From Auanema rhodensis (Eukaryota > Nematoda > Chromadorea > Rhabditida > Rhabditidae): a stretch of 64,000 nucleotides of DNA. The number at the start of each line of letters is the position of its first letter. Positions within the stretch are counted from its first letter, which is position 1. Below are positions 9,501-17,100 of this stretch, piece by piece. The notes under the pieces were generated by a model that was not told the origin of the DNA, searched no databases, and saw nothing but the letters and a program-made list of their open reading frames with translations. Location: the NCBI GenBank assembly GCA_964057225.1, contig OZ059899.1, forward strand, positions 4,030,001-4,094,000, read 5' to 3'. A program made the position numbers and the translations under genes.

Positions 9501-10280
9501 TCCCTGTCTTTGTGAAACGGTTGACTCTCTACGTAAACTGTTCACTATGACATCTAAGGAACTTTGCTTTATGGCTTCAGGTAACTCTCTATAGCGATTT
9601 CTGATCTCGCCTTGGAGTTTATTGATGAATAAAAGTTTTTTTTCACGTTGAGAAAAAACATCATCTGGGTATTTATAGTTAAATCGTTCTGTGAAATCAA
9701 CGAATTCACTATACGATCCACCCTTATAAGCCTCAACCTCAGGTAGTAACTGGGTTTTCATGAGTTTTGCAATATCGTAAAAGGACTTACCCTGATAACT
9801 GCACTCCTGGCTGTAAAGTTTGTTCTTTCTTGCTGAGCTCTTCAGCTGTAAAGAAGAAAAGGATTTATTCAGTTTAGAATTTACTAACGAACCTTTTTCA
9901 CTATCTGTAATTGACAGATTCATAAATTTTTCATCGGTTACTTGTTCAACCTGTAAAAAATCATGTTTAATATTATGATTAATCAAATTTTCAATTTTAA
10001 TCAAAACATTATCATTGTTAGAATCACAGATGTTGTGGATCTGATTTAACAAATCAATCTCTTTTTGAAAATTTTTTATTTCAGAACTAGAGATTTTTAA
10101 ATTCTTAGCTATTTTAGCTAGATTTTTCTCGGCTTCGACTCTTGGTCTACAACCGGTTTTAGTATGATTTAAAATCAAACTTTGAGCAAAAGATAAAATG
10201 TTATCTATATTACTCTCAAATTTATCAAAATTAAAAGGTAGTCTTACCTCGTTCATTTCGATATCCAGTTCCTCACTCAT
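6522..10280 (-). CDS. Gag-protease/integrase-tail fusion polyprotein of LTR retrotransposon
   Basis: A 1,252-residue ORF filling the element interior. Residues about 1-390 are Gag-like: a helical N-terminus, then a capsid-type stretch near 185-300. A CCHC knuckle follows at 391-404 (C391, C394, H399, C404). An aspartic protease starts at ALLDTGSQ (D472) and ends near ILGTNCL (G558). Residues about 720-775 match the entry into a Ty3/gypsy reverse transcriptase (KPIRLKVRPVPIRVR, then EPSNSAMALPIV from about 755, where relatives usually have a PWASP-like run). At about residue 776 (DNA near 7955) the frame passes directly into an integrase C-terminus: basic linker, DRVFIK, then FRGPYRV with G824-Y826. 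The RT palm with its catalytic aspartates, RNase H and the integrase zinc-binding and DDE domains are absent. Residues about 865-1252 form an extra domain I cannot assign, with scattered Cys, then HFWHSGGPLPYN (1169-1180) and a basic, His-rich tail. The start is the first ATG after the primer site. No stop or frameshift occurs. Confidence 0.93.
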   Translation of the reverse strand: MSEELDIEMNEVRLPFNFDKFESNIDNILSFAQSLILNHTKTGCRPRVEAEKNLAKIAKNLKISSSEIKNFQKEIDLLNQIHNICDSNNDNVLIKIENLINHNIKHDFLQVEQVTDEKFMNLSITDSEKGSLVNSKLNKSFSSLQLKSSARKNKLYSQECSYQGKSFYDIAKLMKTQLLPEVEAYKGGSYSEFVDFTERFNYKYPDDVFSQREKKLLFINKLQGEIRNRYRELPEAIKQSSLDVIVNSLRRESTVSQRQGRMQATENLKSLKWNRSQSLVNYCDELEKLTQLANPDLIPGLLSFERANKLYQELCNCSCGVSILEKIEDEEDEEIYEKVKQIALRCERNKLTRSINQSNESEQKQNLSRKQYPHISDERRVRNTNNNEIICVNCNKKGHTANVCFKRQNERIENESRLNTPREPPSINRKAESWNRAIQITSSDLRNPPLFGKPALGRMTLCQVHMHDALLDTGSQISVISSSLLVRVIDSLKQKKINADERIVELPWTNKKFIVNASGDQMHFVGAVRMSVLCDENHKEAIVDFLVSKNKENQMILGTNCLNSLDICLKFNKTKAMTLKRVYLPPFSQNQVLVSCDAISIKREMFFNALTAVAVSGIYPIKDNISTVNLHNNTDNPVMIKAGEFIGHWRFGFETIEPNPAIKKISLREKPEHECEIQHQDSYRLDKRTFESQKFKAPNLGLVKNNVQVALNEADLTHTDMVTKPIRLKVRPVPIRVRNGFKKVFKNLLNKRLNEPSNSAMALPIVSIENKNRNDKTKKRFKSYSDKKSEKKSDSPKISDRVFIKTPFEKRGDPNKKQAFDFRGPYRVISKYNTSAFINELEENNEPLKVQTDLLHKIPDNLGVVTAETKRNRKKKCNRICFRNLIITPDQACHPLYKCSGKIQRNDGYEEQCSWKTATYGSIFGEKCPIPLKGLQISNTYRLAQFIEVLENPKIWIDQKLNVINRMQVMPQATSMAEAFCIQRKNCLHAKIDYPLLENYHLTFTECALFGMSEDNASKAFLLSLGKISREEKRVKEDIFFYPKNYSGLTEFEFPYGRSVEYSSMKEDIPRYLLNKVNLKYAFVTLPMITNTSEIQEILRILSRLGVVLQAHIVLLSPLCRYDDHKFFDSMEVWEKETELLKFQLHSLNESCFVQYVGCRKNDLPLITHFWHSGGPLPYNKSTDRIRVDDLKNYTTMLKKNLLGLGMATMFNRVDRKKRTSAQNVPKRANNQLHHVKQNVSFKSRHTPFHKH
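7940..7970 (-). other. Deletion junction, RT start fused to integrase C-terminus
   Basis: The conserved RT entry motif (PSNSAMALPIV, residues 756-766) is followed about 10 residues later by the lysine-rich linker and DRVFIK motif that normally lie near the end of integrase. In intact Ty3/gypsy elements these are separated by the rest of RT, RNase H and the integrase core. The exact breakpoint cannot be placed without a full-length relative, and the span given is the plausible range. The fusion keeps the reading frame. Confidence 0.75.
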
Positions 10281-10330
10281 GATGGAGATATAGGCAATGA
10301 CTGTTTGTCAACTGGAAATAAAATTATTAG

Positions 10331-10345
10331 TTTTCTATACGAAAA
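10331..10345 (-). other. Leader hairpin a, loop TATAC
   Basis: TTTTC-TATAC-GAAAA on the plus strand: 5-bp perfect stem and 5-nt loop. First of five leader hairpins sharing CTATACG with different stems. Confidence 0.6.
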
Positions 10346-10371
10346 AATAATTTAAAATATTGTCAAAAAAA

Positions 10372-10382
10372 TTCTATACGAA
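10372..10382 (-). other. Leader hairpin b, loop TATAC
   Basis: TTC-TATAC-GAA: 3-bp stem, same loop and closing pair as its neighbours. It is the weakest of the set together with 10569-10579 and could be chance if taken alone. Confidence 0.5.
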
Positions 10383-10395
10383 CAATGACAAAAAA

Positions 10396-10420
10396 TTTTG
10401 ATTTCTTCTCGAAATCAAAA
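10396..10420 (-). other. Leader stem-loop, 10-bp perfect stem
   Basis: TTTTGATTTC / GAAATCAAAA around the 5-nt loop TTCTC (plus strand). It is the longest perfect stem in the leader, with a different loop from the TATAC set but the same 5-nt loop size. Confidence 0.65.
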
Positions 10421-10568
10421 GTGAAAGTTTCAACTCTCTCAAGTTTCTCCGAAAAAAAAATTCTGTTAACACCTAATCAGTGTTTAGCAAAATTTTTTTT
10501 TTTCCTCTTTTTTTTTTTTTCACAAAAAATTTTATGAAAAAAAAAAAATTCAGAAAAAATCGGAAAAA

Positions 10569-10579
10569 CCCTATACGGG
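10569..10579 (-). other. Leader hairpin c, loop TATAC
   Basis: CCC-TATAC-GGG: 3-bp all-GC stem in an otherwise A-rich context, same loop as the others. Confidence 0.55.
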
Positions 10580-10601
10580 AGAGTTGTGACTAAATCACCA
10601 A

Positions 10602-10614
10602 GAGCTATACGCTC
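10602..10614 (-). other. Leader hairpin d, loop TATAC
   Basis: GAGC-TATAC-GCTC: 4-bp stem, same loop, 22 nt after hairpin c. Confidence 0.6.
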
Positions 10615-10622
10615 AAAAATAG

Positions 10623-10652
10623 GTTAAGAAACTATACGTTTCCCTATTTAAC
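10623..10652 (-). other. Leader hairpin e, loop TATAC
   Basis: GAAAC-TATAC-GTTTC at 10628-10642. An outer stem GTTAA (10623-10627) with TTAAC (10648-10652) is separated by a CCTAT bulge, matching the two-part layout of the LTR hairpin. It is the closest of the set to the primer site. Confidence 0.65.
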
Positions 10653-10678
10653 AAAAAAACAATCAATCGAGCAGAGAA

Positions 10679-10693
10679 CCGGTTCGGCCCCCA
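10679..10693 (-). other. Primer-binding site, fits tRNA-Pro
   Basis: On the minus strand TGGGGGCCGAACCGG starts at the base after the 5' LTR. Its plus-strand complement CCGGTTCGGCCCCCA reads as a tRNA 3' end: CCA, discriminator C73, acceptor strand TTCGGCC, then part of a T-stem. C73 in a eukaryotic cytosolic tRNA is typical of tRNA-Pro, and the acceptor would pair with GGCCGAA. Identification of the tRNA is inferred from this layout, not from a search. Confidence 0.7.
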
Positions 10694-11173
10694 AGTCAAA
10701 AGACTGTATAATAAAAAAGGAAAAAAAATAAAAAAATAAAAGAATTTATTAAAAAATTAGAAAAATAAAAGACAGACTTAAACTGATTAAAATATATCAC
10801 AATTATCTTATATCAACAATTTTAGGTAAACAATTGATCTTATCACTAATCTTAGATGTGCATGCTTGATAATCTGATTACGGTAGTTGATCTTGGCAAC
10901 ATGCCCAAAGTTGTAACTTTGTTAGAACTTGTCTAAATGAAATAAGAATGATATATTCGTGCTTGTCGTTGCAAGACGAATTCAACTGTACTATATTCAT
11001 GTAGTTAACTATATGTAGTTAAGTATGTGATTTTATATGATATAGGTTTTATCAATGTTTTACATACTTCTCAAGATAATATAATGTTTAACGTACTCAA
11101 CAGAGTGTTTGTGGATAACTATACGTTATATACCACATGAAACATAGGTGGGTAACTATAGCCAACTGCGACA
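10694..11173 (-). repeat. 5' LTR
   Basis: 480 bp, apparently identical to 5931-6410. It drives transcription of the element on the minus strand. Its outer end GCGACA (plus strand) abuts the TAAG duplication at 11174-11177, and its inner end abuts the primer-binding site. Confidence 0.95.
11031..11037 (-). promoter_or_regulatory. Putative TATA box of the 5' LTR
   Basis: TATAAAA on the minus strand, 136 nt inside the LTR start, a reasonable U3 length. Transcription would then start near 11000-11007, leaving a long R region before the AATAAA at 10745-10750. Motif and position only; the region is AT-rich, so chance is possible. Confidence 0.4.
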
Positions 11174-11177
11174 TAAG
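11174..11177. repeat. Target-site duplication, right copy
   Basis: TAAG between the 5' LTR and the resumed satellite (TTCACACTTATATC), matching 5927-5930. Confidence 0.9.
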
Positions 11178-14100
11178 TTCACACTTATATCCTCGATTTT
11201 CACCCTGAAGAATTAATTTTTTCGTTGAATAACATTGTCCATCGTCTTTGCCTTGAAAAAAGGAATCTAAAAACATCTACTTTTTGCTAAATTATTTTGA
11301 AATTTTTCGAAAAAAGTTTTGTCAAAATGTTTTTGGAAGCAATGTTGAGTGTACATGGAAACTCAACATACACTAATGCATCATTTTTCAAACGATCATA
11401 ACTAATTTTTGTATTAAGCGTTTCTCAATGTAGTATAGTGCATTCGATGCGGATTTTTAAGCTGCGTCGTTCTGTGTTATCAGATTTGCGCTAGCTTAAA
11501 AATGCAACGAGATATCAACTGATATAAGTTCACACTTATATCCTCGATTTTCACCCTGAAGAATTAATTTTTTCGTTGAATAACATTGTCCATCGTCTTT
11601 GCCTTGAAAAAAGGAATCTAAAAACATCTACTTTTTGCTAAATTATTTTGAAATTTTTCGAAAAAAGTTTTGTCAAAATGTTTTTGGAAGCAATGTTGAG
11701 TGTACATGGAAACTCAACATACACTAATGCATCATTTTTCAAACGATCATAACTAATTTTTGTATTAAGCGTTTCTCAATGTAGTATAGTGCATTCGATG
11801 CGGATTTTTAAGCTGCGTCGTTCTGTGTTATCAGATTTGCGCTAGCTTAAAAATGCAACGAGATATCAACTGATATAAGTTCACACTTATATCCTCGATT
11901 TTCACCCTGAAGAATTAATTTTTTCGTTGAATAACATTGTCCATCGTCTTTGCCTTGAAAAAAGGAATCTAAAAACATCTACTTTTTGCTAAATTATTTT
12001 GAAATTTTTCGAAAAAAGTTTTGTCAAAATGTTTTTGGAAGCAATGTTGAGTGTACATGGAAACTCAACATACACTAATGCATCATTTTTCAAACGATCA
12101 TAACTAATTTTTGTATTAAGCGTTTCTCAATGTAGTATAGTGCATTCGATGCGGATTTTTAAGCTGCGTCGTTCTGTGTTATCAGATTTGCGCTAGCTTA
12201 AAAATGCAACGAGATATCAACTGATATAAGTTCACACTTATATCCTCGATTTTCACCCTGAAGAATTAATTTTTTCGTTGAATAACATTGTCCATCGTCT
12301 TTGCCTTGAAAAAAGGAATCTAAAAACATCTACTTTTTGCTAAATTATTTTAAAATTTTTCGAAAAAATTTTTGTCAAAATGTTTTTGGAAGCAATGTTG
12401 AGTGTACATGGAAACTCAACATACACTAATGCATCATTTTTCAAACGATCATAACTAATTTTTGTATTAAGCGTTTCTCAATGTAGTATAGTGCATTCGA
12501 TGCGGATTTTTAAGCTGCGTCGATCTGTGTTATCAGATTTGCGCTAGCTTAAAAATGCACCAAGATATCAACTGATATAAGTTCACACTTATATCCTCGA
12601 TTTTCACCCTGAAGAATTGATTTTTTCGTTGAATAACATTGTCCATCGTCTTTGCCTTGAAAAATGGAATCTAAAAACATCTACTTTTTGCTAAATTATT
12701 TTGAAATTTTTCGAAAAAAGTTTTGTCAAAATGTTTTTGGAAGCAATGTTGAGTGTACATGGAAACTCAACATACACTAATGCATCATTTTTCAAACGAT
12801 CATAACTAATTTTTGTATTAAGCGTTTCTCAATGTAGTATAGTGCATTCGATTCGGATTTTTAAGCTGCGTCGATCTGTGTTATCAGATTTGCGCTAGCT
12901 TAAAAATGCACCGAGATATCAACTGATATAAGTTCACACTTATATCCTCGATTTTCACCCTGAAGAATTAATTTTTTCGTTGAATAACATTGTCCATCGT
13001 CTTTGCCTTGAAAAAAGGAATCTAAAAACATCTACTTTTTGCTAAATTATTTCGAAATTTCTCGAAAAAATTTTTGTCAAAATGTTTTTGGAAGCAATGT
13101 TGAGTGTACATGGAAACTCAACATACACTAATGCATCATTTTTCAAACGATCATAACTAATTTTTGTATCAAGCGTTTCTCAATGTAGTATAGTGCATTC
13201 GATGCGGATTTTTAAGCTGCGTCGATCTGTGTTATCAGATTTGCGCTAGCTTAAAAATGCACCGAGATATCAACTGATATAAGTTCACACTTATATCCTC
13301 GATTTTCACCCTGAAGAATTGATTTTTTCGTTGAATAACATTGTCCATCGTCTTTGCCTTGAAAAATGAAATCTAAAAACATCTACTTTTTGCTAAATTA
13401 TTTTGAAATTTTTCGAAAAAAGTTTTGTCAAAATGTTTTTGGAAGCAATGTTGAGTGTACATGGAAACTCAACATACACTAATGCATCATTTTTCAAACG
13501 ATCATAACTAATTTTTGTATTAAGCGTTTCTCAATGTAGTATAGTGCATTCGATGCGGATTTTTAAGCTGCGTCGTTCTGTGTTATCAGATTTCCGCTAG
13601 CTTAAAAATGCAACGAGATATCAACTGATATAAGTTCACACTTATATCCTCGATTTTCACCCTGAAGAATTAATTTTTTCGTTGAATAACATTGTCCATC
13701 GTCTTTGCCTTGAAAAAAGGAATCTAAAAACATCTACTTTTTGCTAAATCATTTTAAAATTTTTCGAAAAAATTTTTGTCAAAATGTTTTTGGAAGCAAT
13801 GTTGAGTGTACATGGAAACTCAACATACACTAATGCATCATTTTTCAAACGATCATAACTAATTTTTGTATTAAGCATTTCTCAATGTAGTATAGTGCAT
13901 TCGATGCGGATTTTTAAGCTGCGTCGATCTGTGTTATCAGATTTGCGCTAGCTTAAAAATGCACCAAGATATCAACTGATATAAGTTCACACTTATATCC
14001 TCGATTTTCACCCTGAAGAATTAATTTTTTCGTTGAATAACATTGTCCATCGTCTTTGCCTTGAAAAAAGGAATCTAAAAACATCTACTTTTTGCTAAAT

Positions 14101-17100
14101 TATTTTAAAATTTTTCGAAAAAATTTTTGTCAAAATGTTTTTGGAAGCAATGTTGAGTGTACATGGAAACTCAACATACACTAATGCATCATTTTTCAAA
14201 CGATCATAACTAATTTTTGTATTAAGCATTTCTCAATGTAGTATAGTGCATTCGATGCGGATTTTTAAGCTGCGTCGATCTGTGTTATCAGATTTGCGCT
14301 AGCTTAAAAATGCACCAAGATATCAACTGATATAAGTTCACACTTATATCCTCGATTTTCACCCTGAAGAATTGATTTTTTCGTTGAATAACATTGTCCA
14401 TCGTCTTTGCCTTGAAAAAAGGAATCTAAAAACATCTACTTTTTGCTAAATTATTTTAAAATTTTTCCAAAAAATTTTTGTCAAAATGTTTTTGGAAGCA
14501 ATGTTGAGTGTACATGGAAACTCAACATACACTAATGCATCATTTTTCAAACGATCATAACTAATTTTTGTATCAAGCGTTTCTCAATGTAGTATAGTGC
14601 ATTCGATGCGGATTTTTAAGCTGCGTCGATCTGTGTTATCAGATTTGCGCTAGCTTAAAAATGCACCGAGATATCAACTGATATAAGTTCACACTTATAT
14701 CCTCGATTTTCACCCTGAAGAATTGATTTTTTCGTTGAATAACATTGTCCATCGTCTTTGCCTTGAAAAATGAAATCTAAAAACATCTACTTTTTGCTAA
14801 ATTATTTTGAAATTTTTCGAAAAAAGTTTTGTCAAAATGTTTTTGGAAGCAATGTTGAGTGTACATGGAAACTCAACATACACTAATGCATCATTTTTCA
14901 AACGATCATAACTAATTTTTGTATTAAGCGTTTCTCAATGTAGTATAGTGCATTCGATGCGGATTTTTAAGCTGCGTCGTTCTGTGTTATCAGATTTGCG
15001 CTAGCTTAAAAATGCAACGAGATATCAACTGATTAAAGTTCACACTTATATCCTCGATTTTCACCCTGAAGAATTAATTTTTTCGTTGAATAACATTGTC
15101 CATCGTCTTTGCCTTGAAAAAAGGAATCTAAAAACATCTACTTTTTGCTAAATTATTTTAAAATTTTTCGAAAAAATTTTTGTCAAAATGTTTTTGGAAG
15201 CAATGTTGAGTGTACATGGAAACTCAACATACACTAATGCATCATTTTTCAAACGATCATAACTAATTTTTGTATTAAGCATTTCTCAATGTAGTATAAT
15301 GCATTCGATGCGGATTTTTAAGCTGCGTCGATCTGTGTTATCAGATTTGCGCTAGCTTAAAAATGCACCAAGATATCAACTGATATAAGTTCACACTTAT
15401 ATCCTCGATTTTCACCCTGAAGAATTGATTTTTTCGTTGAATAACATTGTCCATCGTCTTTGCCTTGAAAAATGGAATCTTAAAACATCTACTTTTTGCT
15501 AAATTATTTTGAAATTTTTCGAAAAAAGTTTTGTCAAAATGTTTTTGGAAGCAATGTTGAGTGTACATGGAAACTCAACATACACTAATGCATCATTTTT
15601 CAAACGATCATAACTAATTTTTGTATTAAGCGTTTCTCAATGTAGTATAGTGCATTCGATGCGGATTTTTAAGCTGCGTCGATCTGTGTTATCAGATTTG
15701 CGCTAGCTTAAAAATGCACCGAGATATCAACTGATATAAGTTCACACTTAAAACCTCGATTTTCACCCTGAAGAATTGATTTTTTCGTTGAATAACATTG
15801 TCCATCGTCTTTGCCTTGAAAAAAGGAATCTAAAAACATCTACTTTTTGCTAAATTATTTTGAAATTTTTCGAAAAAATTTTTGTCAAAATGTTTTTGGA
15901 AGCAATGTTGAGTGTACATGGAAACTCAACATACACTAATGCATCATTTTTCAAACGATCATAACTAATTTTTGTATTAAGCATTTCTCAATGTAGTATA
16001 GTGCATTCGATGCGGATTTTTAAGCTGCGTCGATCTGTGTTATCAGATTTGCGCTAGCTTAAAAATGCACCAAGATATCAACTGATATAAGTTCACACTT
16101 ATATCCTCGATTTTCACCCTGAAGAATTAATTTTTTCGTTGAATAACATTGTCCATCGTCTTTGCCTTGAAAAAAGGAATCTAAAAACATCTACTTTTTG
16201 CTAAATTATTTCGAAATTTCTCGAAAAAATTTTTGTCAAAATGTTTTTGGAAGCAATGTTGAGTGTACATGGAAACTCAACATACACTAATGCATCATTT
16301 TTCAAACGATCATAACTAATTTTTGTATTAAGCATTTCTCAATGTAGTATAGTGCATTCGATGCGGATTTTTAAGCTGCGTCGATCTGTGTTATCAGATT
16401 TGCGCTAGCTTAAAAATGCACCAAGATATCAACTGATATAAGTTCACACTTATATCCTCGATTTTCACCCTGAAGAATTGATTTTTTCGTTGAATAACAT
16501 TGTCCATCGTCTTTGCCTTGAAAAAAGGAATCTAAAAACATCTACTTTTTGCTAAATTATTTTAAAATTTTTCGAAAAAATTTTTGTCAAAATGTTTTTG
16601 GAAGCAATGTTGAGTGTACATGGAAACTCAACATACACTAATGCATCATTTTTCAAACGATCATAACTAATTTTTGTATTAAGCATTTCTCAATGTAGTA
16701 TAGTGCATTCGATGCGGATTTTTAAGCTGCGTCGATCTGTGTTATCAGATTTGCGCTAGCTTAAAAATGCACCAAGATATCAACTGATATAAGTTCACAC
16801 TTATATCCTCGATTTTCACCCTGAAGAATTAATTTTTTCGTTGAATAACATTGTCCATCGTCTTTGCCTTGAAAAAAGGAATCTAAAAACATCTACTTTT
16901 TGCTAAATTATTTTAAAATTTTTCGAAAAAATTTTTGTCAAAATGTTTTTGGAAGCAATGTTGAGTGTACATGGAAACTCAACATACACTAATGCATCAT
17001 TTTTCAAACGATCATAACTAATTTTTGTATTAAGCATTTCTCAATGTAGTATAGTGCATTCGATGCGGATTTTTAAGCTGCGTCGATCTGTGTTATCAGA

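Larger units (their letters stand above)
10281..10693 (-). promoter_or_regulatory. Element 5' leader between primer site and gag
   Basis: 413 nt separate the LTR from the gag ATG. Reading the minus strand I find no ATG at all in this stretch (no CAT on the plus strand), so the gag start is the first ATG after the LTR. The leader is rich in A runs (minus strand; plus-strand T runs at about 10491-10520) and in short inverted repeats: five with loop TATAC, one 10-bp stem at 10396-10420, and a 4-bp stem GTGA/TCAC with loop CTAAA near 10586-10598. This is where packaging and dimerisation signals lie in retroelements; that role is inferred. Confidence 0.7.
5931..11173 (-). mobile_element. Ty3/gypsy-like LTR retrotransposon, internally deleted
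   Basis: A 5,243-bp element inserted in the satellite, read on the minus strand. It has two 480-bp direct LTRs that appear identical base for base, a 4-bp TAAG target duplication, a primer-binding site directly inside the 5' LTR, a purine-rich tract directly inside the 3' LTR, and one long ORF. Protein order (gag, protease, start of RT, end of integrase) and the GPY-type integrase tail indicate Ty3/gypsy. Removing the element and one TAAG restores an exact 351-bp monomer (314 + 37 nt), so insertion caused no loss of host sequence. The RT core, RNase H and integrase core are missing, so this copy would depend on proteins from a full-length relative. Confidence 0.95.

Noticed and set aside
15341-15568. 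75-codon minus-strand frame in the satellite, repeated at 20255, 22361 and 26924
   Set aside because: It exists only because one monomer variant (CTTAAAAC) lacks the stop present in other copies. It runs across a monomer junction and its copies are identical because the monomers were duplicated. No sign of coding selection.
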